DNA of 64,000 nucleotides from Motiliproteus sediminis. GTDB lineage: Bacteria > Pseudomonadota > Gammaproteobacteria > Pseudomonadales > Balneatricaceae. The DNA lies in contig NZ_JAERQK010000003.1 of the NCBI RefSeq assembly GCF_017912535.1, positions 310,001-374,000 on the forward strand, given 5' to 3'. The position numbers were made by a program, and so were the translations under genes. The notes below the pieces were generated by a model. It was not told where the DNA came from. It saw only the letters and a list, made by a program, of their open reading frames with translations, and did no database searches. Positions 8,368-16,634 of the stretch are shown here, in pieces (position 1 is the first letter of the stretch; the number at the start of each line of letters is the position of its first letter).

Positions 8368-8595
8368 ATGGAGTTCTTCGATGTGCAGACTGGCTGCGCT
8401 ATCGGAGCTCTCAAGTCCGCGATAGTGGAGCAGGGCCAGCAGGGCTGGGTGCTCCTTCTCAGGGATGAAGATGACGCGCTGTTGCCGTTGACCTGCGACG
8501 GCGAGGTGCAGGTATTCAGAGAGCGCGGACTGGCAGCTTCGGTCGCTCGCCGATTTGGAATCAAACGTGTGTTGGTTTTAGAGGAGTGCGGCTAG
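8368..8595 (+). CDS. Small hypothetical protein (75 aa)
   Basis: I do not recognise the family. The frame starts with ATG at 8368 after a GGAG, 8 nt away, and codon use resembles its neighbours. The product alternates beta-like segments (GWVLLLRDEDDALLPLTC, GEVQVF) with a helical C-terminus (LAASVARRFGIKRVLVLEE), suggesting a small soluble alpha/beta protein. Its TAG overlaps the stop of the convergent crotonase gene in the shared tetranucleotide CTAG. Confidence 0.65.
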   Translation: MEFFDVQTGCAIGALKSAIVEQGQQGWVLLLRDEDDALLPLTCDGEVQVFRERGLAASVARRFGIKRVLVLEECG

Positions 8596-9374
8596 CGTCC
8601 TTTCCACCGTGGTGTGCGTTTGTTGAGAAAGGCGTCGATACCTTCCTGAGCGTCCTCACTCTGGATATTGCAGGTCATCACCTCGCTGCAGTGGGCGTAG
8701 GCATCAGCCAACGAGCGGGGTAACTGCGCATGGAAGGCCTGCTTGCCTACTGCCAGCGTTGCCGAGGATTTCGATGCCAGCGTTTCTGCCAGTGTCATCA
8801 CGCTTTTCGGCAGCTCATCGGCGGTTACCACCCGGTTGACAAGGCCCATTTCGTAAGCGCGTTGCGCACTGATCATCTCTCCCGTGAGCAGCATCTCCAT
8901 GGCGTGTTTGGGCGCTATATTTCGGGTCAGCGCCACCATCGGCGTGGAGCAGAAAAGGCCGATGTTGACTCCCGGCGTTGCGAAGCGCGCATCGTCGCTG
9001 CACACCGCCAGGTCGCAGGTGGCCACCAGTTGGCAGCCTGCGGCGGTAGCGATGCCATGTACTTCGGCGATTACCGGCAAGGGTAGCTCGGTGATTGTCA
9101 TCATCAGGCGGGAACAGGTTGCAAAGGTGCGTTGCTGCAGCTCGTGATCCGCACCCTCGGTCATCTGCTTGAGATCGTGACCGGCACAGAAACCGCGCCC
9201 GCTGCCGCGCAGGATCACCACGCTGATCCGGGTATCGGCGGCAATGTTGGCGAACTCGTCGATCAACCGTTCCATCAGTTCCAGCGACAGCGCGTTGTAC
9301 GCCGCGGGGCGATTCAGGGTGAGCCGGGTGATGGCTCCCTGATCCTCGCGCAGTAGCAGTTCGTTGGTGCTCAT
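8592..9374 (-). CDS. Enoyl-CoA hydratase/isomerase family protein (ECHDC3-like)
   Basis: A crotonase-fold protein (260 residues). The CoA-binding and oxyanion-hole segments are clear: LTLNRPAAYNALS, GSGRGFCAGHDLKQM and HGIATAAGCQLVATCDLAV. The two glutamates used by true enoyl-CoA hydratases are missing: the segment that usually reads PE-x-x-LG is PGVNIGLF and the following GGT/GG loop is CSTPMVAL. This matches the ECHDC3-like branch, whose reaction is not settled. Hydratase activity should therefore not be assumed. The start is the ATG at 9374, divergent from dusC. Confidence 0.9.
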   Translation of the reverse strand: MSTNELLLREDQGAITRLTLNRPAAYNALSLELMERLIDEFANIAADTRISVVILRGSGRGFCAGHDLKQMTEGADHELQQRTFATCSRLMMTITELPLPVIAEVHGIATAAGCQLVATCDLAVCSDDARFATPGVNIGLFCSTPMVALTRNIAPKHAMEMLLTGEMISAQRAYEMGLVNRVVTADELPKSVMTLAETLASKSSATLAVGKQAFHAQLPRSLADAYAHCSEVMTCNIQSEDAQEGIDAFLNKRTPRWKGR

Positions 9375-9511
9375 TCTGGGGCTCCCGTTCAGGGTGAGGG
9401 GTAAGTAAGGGTTTATCCTAGGTCATTGGAGCGTGTTGCCTATGCATCTTTGGTCGCACAGGGGCGTCATGATAAGCTGCCACGCCCAGATCAAGCCCGT
9501 CGGAGAAAGGC

Positions 9512-10477
9512 GTGAATGAACTTATTCTGGCCCCGATGGAGGGGCTGGTGGATGCGGTTATGCGCGACACCCTGACCCGTATCGGCGGTTTAGACCGTGC
9601 GGTGACAGAGTTCGTGCGGGTGTCCGAAACCGAATTACCGCCCAAGGTGTTTTACCGTCTTTGTCCGGAGCTAAACAGTGGTGGTTGCACGCCTTCCGGC
9701 GTGCCGGTTCGGGTGCAGTTACTGGGTAGCGATCCGGCGTTGTTGGCGCTTTGTGCCCGGCGCGCCGCGTCGCTCGGGGCACCGGCGATTGATCTCAATT
9801 TCGGTTGTCCGGCGAAAACGGTTAATCGCAGCCGCGGCGGTGCGGTGTTGCTGCAGGAGCCGGCGTTGATTGAGCGGATTGTGGCAGCGGTGCGCAGCGC
9901 GGTGCCGGCAGAGCTGCCAGTGAGCGCGAAAATGCGGTTGGGTTATGACGACAGCCGTCTGGCATTGGATAATGCTGTGGCGATCGAAGCCGGTGGTGCT
10001 GATGAGCTCTGTGTCCATGGTCGCACCAAGGCGCAGGGCTACGGGGGCAGTGCCGACTGGCCCGCCATCGGACGAATCAGAGCCGCGCTGAGCATTCCTG
10101 TGGTTGCCAATGGTGATGTGTGCTCCGTCGAAGATTATTTCCGCTGCCGTGAGCTGAGCGGCTGTGATTCGGTCATGCTTGGACGTGGGTTGGTGGCCCG
10201 GCCGGGCCTGGCGCTACAGATCCGCCAGGCCCTGGCAGGGCAGGCACCGGTGGCGCTGGAGTGGTTACAGCTGCAAGTGGAGCTGAGTCGATTTTTTGCT
10301 GAGGTGTGTGAACGGGTTTCGCCCCGGCATGCGCCGGGACGGTTGAAACAGTGGCTGGCCATGCTCAAGCGCAGTTACCCGGAGGCAGAGGTGTTGTTTC
10401 AGCAATTGCGCACGGAGAATCGGCTGGAGTCGCTTAGCGAACTGCTGGCACAGCCCATGTTGGCGCGGTCCGCCTGA
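9512..10477 (+). CDS. dusC: tRNA-dihydrouridine(16) synthase
   Basis: An FMN-dependent TIM-barrel enzyme that reduces uridine 16 in the tRNA D-loop. The C-type signature is present: LAPMEGLVDAVMRD at the N-terminus, the catalytic-cysteine motif LNFGCPAKTVNRSRGGAVLL (about residues 95-114), SAKMRLGYDD, VHGRTKAQGYGG and ANGDVCSVEDY. The length of 321 residues is normal. The start is GTG at 9512, preceded by GGAGAAAGG. The gene is divergent from the crotonase and 88 bp upstream of dsdA, with no terminator seen between them. Confidence 0.96.
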   Translation: MNELILAPMEGLVDAVMRDTLTRIGGLDRAVTEFVRVSETELPPKVFYRLCPELNSGGCTPSGVPVRVQLLGSDPALLALCARRAASLGAPAIDLNFGCPAKTVNRSRGGAVLLQEPALIERIVAAVRSAVPAELPVSAKMRLGYDDSRLALDNAVAIEAGGADELCVHGRTKAQGYGGSADWPAIGRIRAALSIPVVANGDVCSVEDYFRCRELSGCDSVMLGRGLVARPGLALQIRQALAGQAPVALEWLQLQVELSRFFAEVCERVSPRHAPGRLKQWLAMLKRSYPEAEVLFQQLRTENRLESLSELLAQPMLARSA

Positions 10478-10565
10478 AGGGGGGATACGCAGGTGGCGGT
10501 TACATGCCGGGCGAGGTGCGGCGGTATCGGTTGCAACTCTTGGCATGCATAGCGTGGAGTCCGGG

Positions 10566-11885
10566 ATGATGGAGTCGTTGGTTAACGATCCGGTGGTACG
10601 GCGGTTACGGGCGCTGCAGGAACAGTGGTGGTTCAACCCTCGCTACCTGTCTGATCCCGGGTCCGCCAGCGATCAGCTTGACATTGACCAGGCCGCGGCG
10701 CGGTTGCAGCGCTTTGCGCCCTATATCGCCGCCGAGTTTCCCGCCACCGCTGCCGACGGCGGGTTGATCGAATCGCCGCTGCGTGAGATCCCGGCGGCCC
10801 AGGCAGCGCTGCAACGGTTGGCCGGTTTGGCGCTGCCGGGGCGGTTGCTGCTCAAATGTGATCACGCGTTGGCAGTGTCCGGCTCGGTCAAGGCACGGGG
10901 TGGCATCCATGAAGTACTCAAGGTGGCTGAGCAGGTGGCAACCAACGCTGGCTTGCTGACTCCCGATAGTGATTATCGCACTCTCGCTTCGCCGGCGGCG
11001 CGCACACTGTTTGCCCGCCATAGTCTGGTGGTGGGCTCGACCGGCAATCTCGGCCTAAGCATCGGCATCATGGGGGCCGCTCTCGGCTTTCGCGTGGTGG
11101 TGCATATGTCATCCGATGCCCGTGAATGGAAGAAATCTCGGTTGCGTGCGCTGGGGGTGACGGTGGTCGAACATCCGGGGGATTACAGCGCCGCGGTTGC
11201 TGAAGGTCGGGCTGAAGCGCTGGCGACGGCGCGTTGCCATTTTGTCGATGATGAAAATTCGCGTGACCTTTTTTTGGGCTACGCGGTGGCTGCTCAGCGC
11301 TTACGGCCCCAGCTCGCGGCGCAGGGGATCGAGGTCAGTGCAGAGCGGCCGTTACTGGTTTATCTGCCCTGTGGCGTGGGCGGGGCTCCCGGCGGTATCG
11401 CCTTTGGTCTCAAGCAGCAGTTTGGTCCCCACGTGCATTGCTTCTTTGCCGAGCCGACCCAGTCGCCCTGTATGTTGCTCGGCATGCACACGGGCTTGTT
11501 TCAGCAGATAGCGGTGCAGGATATCGGTCTCGATAACCGGACCTGTGCCGATGGACTGGCCTGTGGCCGCTCTTCATCCTTCGTGGGCAAACTGATGCAA
11601 CCCTTGCTGAGCGGTATCTATACCCTGAGTGACGACAGCCTTTACCGGCTGCTGGCGTTACTGCGTGACAGTGAAGGGGTGGCGATGGAGCCTTCGGCGG
11701 TGGCAGGCTTGGCGGGACCGCTGGGACTGCTGGCACAGGGACAGCGCTATCTGGAGGATAACGGCTTGGTGCCTTATCTGGCCAACGCCGCTCATCTGGT
11801 GTGGACGACCGGCGGCAGTATGGTGCCTGCCGACGAGTTGGAGAGCTACTATCAACCCGGCCCCCATCCACCGCCCGGCGCATGA
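10566..11885 (+). CDS. dsdA: D-serine ammonia-lyase (D-serine dehydratase)
   Basis: A PLP enzyme that converts D-serine to pyruvate and ammonia. The PLP lysine is in SGSVKARGGIHEV (Lys 109), and the phosphate-binding loop is VGSTGNLGLSIGI. Further family blocks are FVDDENSRDLFLGYAVAA, CGVGGAPGGIAFGLK and GLACGRSSSFVG. Of two possible starts, ATG at 10566 is preferred because GGAG lies 6 nt upstream; the ATG at 10545 has no ribosome site. No dsdX transporter or DsdC regulator is adjacent. The 135 bp before the convergent rlmG hold no clear hairpin terminator. Confidence 0.96.
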   Translation: MMESLVNDPVVRRLRALQEQWWFNPRYLSDPGSASDQLDIDQAAARLQRFAPYIAAEFPATAADGGLIESPLREIPAAQAALQRLAGLALPGRLLLKCDHALAVSGSVKARGGIHEVLKVAEQVATNAGLLTPDSDYRTLASPAARTLFARHSLVVGSTGNLGLSIGIMGAALGFRVVVHMSSDAREWKKSRLRALGVTVVEHPGDYSAAVAEGRAEALATARCHFVDDENSRDLFLGYAVAAQRLRPQLAAQGIEVSAERPLLVYLPCGVGGAPGGIAFGLKQQFGPHVHCFFAEPTQSPCMLLGMHTGLFQQIAVQDIGLDNRTCADGLACGRSSSFVGKLMQPLLSGIYTLSDDSLYRLLALLRDSEGVAMEPSAVAGLAGPLGLLAQGQRYLEDNGLVPYLANAAHLVWTTGGSMVPADELESYYQPGPHPPPGA

Positions 11886-12020
11886 TGAACAATCCGGAAC
11901 ACCCCTGCGAACCCATCGGGTTCATGCCTTAACGCTGCTGCGAGTTAGCTCCCCCGCAGTTGTGGTTCGACGTTGAAGGGTTGTGTGGTGGCGGGGGGCA
12001 GCTCCGCTTATCAGTGGTCA

Positions 12021-13166
12021 TCAACGCTTTCGCGCCACCAGTACCACGAACTTGGGATTGCTGGCCGCAACCCGGCAGTTGCCAAACAGTTTCTTGAGCT
12101 GCACGTGGTAGCTCAGGTGACGGTTGCCGATCACCCACAGCTCACCGCCGGGGCGCAGCGCCCGCAGTGATTGTGCGAACATGCGCCGGGCGATGTGGTC
12201 GCCCACCGCGTTCTGCTGGTGAAACGGCGGGTTGTTCAGAATCAGATCCAGACTGTTGTCCGTCACGCCGGTCAGGCAATCCCCGGCGTCGAAGTGGGCC
12301 GGGCGTGTCTCACCGTACGCTGTACGAAAGTTGTGCTCGGCGCTCGCCACTGCCATAAAGGACTCGTCGCGGAAATAGAGCCTGGCATCGGGGTGCTCCC
12401 GTGCGATGCATACTCCGAGTACGCCGTTGCCGCAGCCCAGGTCCATGATGTCACGGTAGTGGTCACCCGTCGGCAGGTTGGCCAGTAGCAGGCGGGTGCC
12501 GATGTCGAGCTTCTCGCGAGAAAACAGATTGGCATGGTTGACCAGCTCCAGCCGCGGGGATTCCAGGGTGTAGCGACTGGGGAAGGGTGATGGGCCCGGT
12601 TCCAGCGCGGGATCAAACTGTGCGAATAGCAACCGTGCTTTCTTTTTCGCCAGCGACGTAGTGACCGGGCCGATACAGCGTTCGAACAGGACAAACACCG
12701 ACGGTTGCAGGGTCTTAAGCATGGCTCCGGCAACGATCCGGCTTTGCGGCTGTAGCACCTCGCGCAGGCAACGCAACTGATGCTCCAGTAACGCCAGGGT
12801 TTTGGGGATCTTGATCAGCACCAGCGGCGGGGCCGGTGGTAGCGGTGTGAGGCTGTGCTCAAGGGTAACGGCAGTCGGGTCGAGGCCGTTACTCTCCAGA
12901 TTGGCGCGGGTAGAGAGCTGGCTGATGTAGGAGTCACTGACACTAATCGGTCGGGTCCCGTGGAGGGGTACCGCCAAGGCTCCGAAGTGGTCGTTCAGAA
13001 TCAGTGGTGATGGCGGGATCGGCTCTCCCTGCTGCCGGGCCAGGTGGTTCAGCATGAGCTCATCGGCGGCGTCCCAGGCGCGCAGGGTTTCCTGCTTGCG
13101 GCGGGGATAGCGATGCAGGGCAAAGCTGCCCAAGTCGGTGTTGCAGCGCTCTTCGGTAGTGGTCAT
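12021..13166 (-). CDS. rlmG: 23S rRNA (guanine-1835-N2)-methyltransferase
   Basis: A SAM-dependent methyltransferase (381 residues) that makes m2G1835 in 23S rRNA. The C-terminal Rossmann domain has the SAM motif MDLGCGNGVLGVCIA and the target-binding NPPF motif (ILNNPPFHQQNAVGDHIARR); the N-terminal half is the substrate-recognition domain of the RlmG/RsmC type. The ATG at 13166 shares one base with the stop of the upstream permease (TGATG). It is thus the last gene of a four-gene unit starting with an ABC transporter binding protein, an unexpected partner for an rRNA modifier. Confidence 0.95.
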   Translation of the reverse strand: MTTTEERCNTDLGSFALHRYPRRKQETLRAWDAADELMLNHLARQQGEPIPPSPLILNDHFGALAVPLHGTRPISVSDSYISQLSTRANLESNGLDPTAVTLEHSLTPLPPAPPLVLIKIPKTLALLEHQLRCLREVLQPQSRIVAGAMLKTLQPSVFVLFERCIGPVTTSLAKKKARLLFAQFDPALEPGPSPFPSRYTLESPRLELVNHANLFSREKLDIGTRLLLANLPTGDHYRDIMDLGCGNGVLGVCIAREHPDARLYFRDESFMAVASAEHNFRTAYGETRPAHFDAGDCLTGVTDNSLDLILNNPPFHQQNAVGDHIARRMFAQSLRALRPGGELWVIGNRHLSYHVQLKKLFGNCRVAASNPKFVVLVARKR

Positions 13167-14680
13167 CAGTAGCGGGCCTGTTGCGGGTTGGCATCCAGTT
13201 GTAGTCGTCGCCGCAGGGCGCGAGCCAGTTGGTCCAGCGCCATGTTAACCAGGGCGGTCATCAGAATCAGCAGCAGGGCACGGTCAAAACGGAGCTCTTC
13301 AAAGGCCGAGTCGATAAAGAAGCCCAGCGTGTGGATGCCTAGGATACCGAGAATCGCGGTCTCACGCATGATCACTTCCCAGCGGTAGAGTAAAAAAGCG
13401 AGAAACTGGGGGTAGATTCGCGGTAGTACTTCGAACAGGTAGCGGTTGATGCCGCGGCTGGCGTCGTCGCGCAGCAACAGAGCATCGCTGTAGCGGCCGA
13501 TAAGATGGGCGATAATGGCGCCGTTGTGCAGCGCCAGGGCAATGATGGCCGGCAGCATCGAGGGCCCGGTGACCAGCAAAATGATAAAGGCCAGAATCAG
13601 CTCGGGAATTGAACGCAGCACCACCAGCAGCAGGTGGCCGGTGGAACGACCCTGACGCGGCATAAACAGGGTTGAGACCAGCGGGAACAGCAGCAGTGTC
13701 AGTATGCCGCAGGCGACCATGGCGATAATGCTCAGTACCAGCGTGTTTACGATGCCGGGAAGCGCCTGTTGCAGCAATAGGTTCTGCAGCCAGGGCCACC
13801 AGAGTCGGGGCTCGGCCAAGGCCTGCACGCCAGCATCGCGTAACGGCGCCGGCACAATGTCATAGCCCAGAAACTGTTGCAGTGTGGCCACGGACCAGTA
13901 GCCGTCAAACGGAAGCCAATAGAGTGCCATGGCCAGATAGAGTGGTATCAGCCAGGGGCGCACCCAGAGGCGGATGGAGGCGATCAGGGCAAAAAACAGG
14001 TAAAGCAACGCTGCGGCCTGCGAATAGAGCCCCTGGCTGAAGCTGGTTTCCAGGTGGAACCCCAGCGTCGGCAGGCCGATGAAGCCCAGTACCGCGCTTG
14101 AACGGATACCGCACTCCAGCCGATAAAGGGCGTAATTCTTCAGGTGGGCAAAAGCCGGTGGTATCCGCGCGTAGGCAAAGGTGCTGAGCCAGCCACTGCC
14201 AACCGGGACCAGCTCCGCCGGACGCTGATCGGCTTCCTCCAGTATTTCGGCATACACCCGGGCAAAGATGCCGGTATAGGGAATAGCGATTGCCAGCAGG
14301 CCGGTCAGCGTGCCCAGTCCAAACAGCTGCAGAAACAGCAGCGCCCAGAACAGCTCATGCACCGCTCTGATCAGGGCGCAGAATAGCTGTACTAGGCGCC
14401 AGCGAAACAGCAGCGCAAAGATAAACCCGGTGACATTGGCAACGGCGACCCCAAGGAGAGCAAAGGCGAGGGTGTTGGCGACGGCACTTGCCAGCGACTC
14501 GACGCCGAAAAAGTCCGGGGTCAGCATCCCCCATCCAATCCGTCCCAGCTCGAACCAGGGGGAACTGTTTACCCAGTCGATATCCGCCAGGGTGAGGGCC
14601 AGCAGAGCGGTTAGCGCCAGGCCCAGACTCAGTCGACGGTAGCGGCCGGCGGTGGTATCGAAGCGGGCAGGGGCGGTCAT
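13166..14680 (-). CDS. PhnE-like ABC transporter permease, tandem-fused
   Basis: An inner-membrane permease of the phosphonate/phosphite class, 504 residues, about twice the usual PhnE length. It contains two permease modules. The first (about 1-260) has its cytoplasmic coupling loop near YAEILEEADQRPAELVPVGS and ends in VLGFIGLPTLGFHLE. The second (about 285-500) repeats the pattern with YLFEVLPRIYPQFLAFLLYR and ILGILGIHTLGFFID. One chain can thus supply both membrane halves of the transporter. It overlaps the ATPase gene by 4 bp and rlmG by 1 bp. The substrate is discussed under the binding protein. Confidence 0.88.
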   Translation of the reverse strand: MTAPARFDTTAGRYRRLSLGLALTALLALTLADIDWVNSSPWFELGRIGWGMLTPDFFGVESLASAVANTLAFALLGVAVANVTGFIFALLFRWRLVQLFCALIRAVHELFWALLFLQLFGLGTLTGLLAIAIPYTGIFARVYAEILEEADQRPAELVPVGSGWLSTFAYARIPPAFAHLKNYALYRLECGIRSSAVLGFIGLPTLGFHLETSFSQGLYSQAAALLYLFFALIASIRLWVRPWLIPLYLAMALYWLPFDGYWSVATLQQFLGYDIVPAPLRDAGVQALAEPRLWWPWLQNLLLQQALPGIVNTLVLSIIAMVACGILTLLLFPLVSTLFMPRQGRSTGHLLLVVLRSIPELILAFIILLVTGPSMLPAIIALALHNGAIIAHLIGRYSDALLLRDDASRGINRYLFEVLPRIYPQFLAFLLYRWEVIMRETAILGILGIHTLGFFIDSAFEELRFDRALLLILMTALVNMALDQLARALRRRLQLDANPQQARY

Positions 14681-15366
14681 GATTGTGGGTAGACGGCGGC
14701 CAGTTCGGTGCTGCTGAGGCGATCGGTGGGTGCATCCAGTACCACCCGTCCGGCGCGCAAGCCTATAACGCGCTGATAGTGCTTGAGCGCCAACTGCTGA
14801 TCATGCAGTGCGACCACCACGGTTGAGTGGCGTTGGTTAATCAGCGCCAAAAGAGCATCGGCCTGATATTCATCCACCGAGGACACCGGCTCGTCACCGA
14901 TAAAGAGCGGGCTTTGCTGGTACAGTGCGCGCCCCAGCGCGGTGCGCTGCTGCTGACCGCCGGAAAGGCGGTCGACGGAGTGACGCAGGTGGCCGGCTAT
15001 GCCAAGCTCAGCGGCCAGCGCGCCGATCTCTGCCATTCGTTCAGCGGTCGGGTAGATCAGGTTGCGGAGGTTGTGCCAGCAGCTGTAGCGGTTCAGCCGC
15101 CCCATGTAGATGTTGTGAAACACGCTAAGGGGCTGCACCAATCCCAGATGTTGGGGGCAGTATGCACTCTGCTGCGGCTGCTGCGATCGCAGCAGCTTGA
15201 GCAGGGTGGATTTACCGGCTCCGCTTTCGCCGATCAGCGCCACCTTCTCGCCGGTGGCGATGGTGAGCGTCACATCCGTCAGCACCGTCTGGCCTTGGTA
15301 GGCCAGGCTGTGCTGACTCAGTTGCAGCAGCGGTTGGCCGGTGCCATTGGCGACCGGCGGCGACAT
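14677..15366 (-). CDS. PhnC-like ABC transporter ATP-binding protein
   Basis: The ATPase subunit (229 residues): Walker A GESGAGKSTLLKLL, a shortened Q-loop region (AYCPQHLGLVQPLSVFHNIY), the ABC signature LSGGQQQRTALGRAL and Walker B LFIGDEPVSSVDEYQ, followed by the switch His in VVVALHDQQ. The subfamily is that of phosphonate/phosphite-type importers. The ATG at 15366 shares its first base with the stop of the binding-protein gene, and its own stop overlaps the permease start by 4 bp. Confidence 0.93.
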   Translation of the reverse strand: MSPPVANGTGQPLLQLSQHSLAYQGQTVLTDVTLTIATGEKVALIGESGAGKSTLLKLLRSQQPQQSAYCPQHLGLVQPLSVFHNIYMGRLNRYSCWHNLRNLIYPTAERMAEIGALAAELGIAGHLRHSVDRLSGGQQQRTALGRALYQQSPLFIGDEPVSSVDEYQADALLALINQRHSTVVVALHDQQLALKHYQRVIGLRAGRVVLDAPTDRLSSTELAAVYPQS

Positions 15367-16217
15367 CAGTCGATCAAGCCGATAGAGCGTGCGACCTTTG
15401 CCACCGGCGCAAAGTCGTCGTTGCTGGCCTCAACAAAGCTCTGGCGCGGGAAAGAGGCGAGCAGCTCCGGGTCGTCCATCGATAACAGCGCCTGCTTGAC
15501 CCTGGCTTTGAAACCCTCGCCCCAGGTGGCGTCCACATCACCGCGGATTGACCATTGGTAGTCGGGGTAGGTGGGGGTTTCCCAGATCACGCTGACGCTG
15601 GAGGTATCAATATTGCCGGCCGCCAGTTCGCGCTCCCAGACGGCGTAGTTAACCGCGCCGACCTGATAGGCGCCGGACTGGACCAGCGCGATGGTACGGG
15701 AATGGTCTCCGCTAAATCCCACGCGTTCGAACAGAGTTTCCGGTGCCTGGTCGAACTGCTGGCGAAGATAAAACTCCGGCATCAGGCGGCCCGAGGTGGA
15801 GCCTTTGGAGCCGAAGGTAAAGGTTTTGCCCTGAAGTTCGCTGCTCAGCGTGTCACCCGGGACTAAGCCAGTAGAGTGATGAGCGATAAAGTAACTTTTG
15901 AAGAACTGGTCCTCATAGCCTTGGGCGATGGCCTCGGAATTCGGGACACGCATCCGCGCCTGAACTCCGGACAAGCCGCCAAACCAGGCGAGCTGGACCT
16001 GATTGTTGCGAAAGGCGGTAATCGCAGCAGCATAGGATTTGACCGGAACGTAGGCGACGTCGATGCCCAGCTCCTGACTGAGATAATTGGCAATTTTACC
16101 GAAACGTTCCCGCAGTAGGGTTTCGTCCTGATCGGGGATAGCGGTAAAGGTGAAGGTCGCGGCGTGTGCCGACAGACTCAGCAAGCAGCCGAGCGCCAGA
16201 AAGGCTAATTTTTTCAT
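15366..16217 (-). CDS. Phosphonate/selenate-type ABC transporter substrate-binding protein
   Basis: A periplasmic binding protein of the PhnD superfamily (283 residues). A signal peptide covers residues 1-18 (MKKLAFLALGCLLSLSAHA). The blocks FTFTAIPDQDETLLRERFGK, YVPVKSYAAAITAFRNNQVQ and LAWFGGLSGVQARMRVP are those of proteins annotated 'putative selenate ABC transporter substrate-binding protein'; that assignment in the literature is itself inferred from gene neighbourhood. Here no selD or selenouridine synthase gene is near, so phosphonate or phosphite remains possible. The start is the ATG at 16217, 7 nt after AGGA; the longer reading from 16307 would hide the signal peptide. First gene of the transporter-rlmG unit. 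Confidence 0.9.
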   Translation of the reverse strand: MKKLAFLALGCLLSLSAHAATFTFTAIPDQDETLLRERFGKIANYLSQELGIDVAYVPVKSYAAAITAFRNNQVQLAWFGGLSGVQARMRVPNSEAIAQGYEDQFFKSYFIAHHSTGLVPGDTLSSELQGKTFTFGSKGSTSGRLMPEFYLRQQFDQAPETLFERVGFSGDHSRTIALVQSGAYQVGAVNYAVWERELAAGNIDTSSVSVIWETPTYPDYQWSIRGDVDATWGEGFKARVKQALLSMDDPELLASFPRQSFVEASNDDFAPVAKVARSIGLID

Positions 16218-16381
16218 GTTGGCGTCCTGTTCAATAGAGGAGCGATAGGGGGACCGCCATTGTAGGGTTTTGTCTTGCGAGAGCAAGAGCCGGGCGCGGG
16301 AAAACAAGCTGCCGTGGTCACCGGATTAAATCCTGCCAGGGCTTAATTAGCCGAACTTAATTTTTTGTGCGAGTGCGTTTT

Positions 16382-16396
16382 TAGGAAATATTCCTA
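16382..16396. promoter_or_regulatory. 15-bp palindrome TAGGA-N5-TCCTA (copy 2)
   Basis: TAGGAAATATTCCTA, centred about 47 bp before the predicted 5' end of the sRNA. The other copy is at 4567-4581. GacA/UvrY/LetA-type regulators of Csr RNAs bind palindromes of comparable layout (for example TGTAAG-N6-CTTACA in Pseudomonas), but this sequence is not that consensus. Confidence 0.5.
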
Positions 16397-16399
16397 GAG

Positions 16400-16430
16400 C
16401 TATCGGTGCGAATTTGGCCGATAGTATACC
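16400..16430 (+). promoter_or_regulatory. Promoter of the sRNA with overlapping inverted repeat
   Basis: TATACC (16425-16430) or TAGTAT (16422-16427) can serve as the -10 element, placing the start near 16435. The 7-bp repeat CTATCGG ... CCGATAG ends exactly at the -10 element with an 11-bp spacer, where a bound protein would affect polymerase. No good -35 box is present, in keeping with an activator-dependent promoter. Confidence 0.45.
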
Positions 16431-16434
16431 TACT

Positions 16435-16535
16435 GCAACACGGAACAAACGGAATTGGCCGCAACAGGATGTTCGGCAAGTTGCAACAAGGATACTTAAG
16501 AGGCTGCCACGATAGGAGATCTGGCGGCCTTTTTA
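16435..16535 (+). ncRNA. Probable CsrA/RsmA-sequestering small RNA (RsmY/RsmZ/CsrB-like)
   Basis: A stretch of about 100 nt with five GGA motifs, at 16442, 16451, 16467, 16490 and 16515, each preceded by A-N or C-N as CsrA/RsmA prefers (CACGGA, AACGGA, ACAGGA, CAAGGA, ATAGGA). The third sits in a hairpin loop: GCCG/CGGC and AAC/GTT stems around AGGAT at 16466-16470. The fifth is the loop (AGGAG, 16514-16518) of the terminator hairpin itself. The fourth lies inside a weaker AAGT/ACTT stem. The RNA ends in an intrinsic terminator with TTTTTACTTTTT. Csr/Rsm RNAs titrate the translational repressor CsrA away from mRNAs. No primary-sequence match to a named RNA is claimed; the call rests on motif number, loop placement, size and terminator. 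Confidence 0.68.
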
Positions 16536-16541
16536 CTTTTT
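16501..16541 (+). terminator. Intrinsic terminator of the sRNA
   Basis: GGCTGCCA (16502-16509) pairs with TGGCGGCC (16522-16529, one G-U pair), extended by GAT/ATC around the AGGAG loop, and is followed by TTTTTACTTTTT. Confidence 0.75.
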
Positions 16542-16634
16542 AGGCCGTCTTATTCTGCGGCTTCAACCTGCTGTTGTTCTCGTCTCACCTGTGTGATCCC
16601 GCGCAATCCCTTATGCTTTCTACGGTCTGGCGGA

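Noticed and set aside
16382-16396. Identification of the palindrome as the Pseudomonas GacA box
   Set aside because: The known box is TGTAAG-N6-CTTACA; arms and spacing here differ, so only a comparable layout is claimed.
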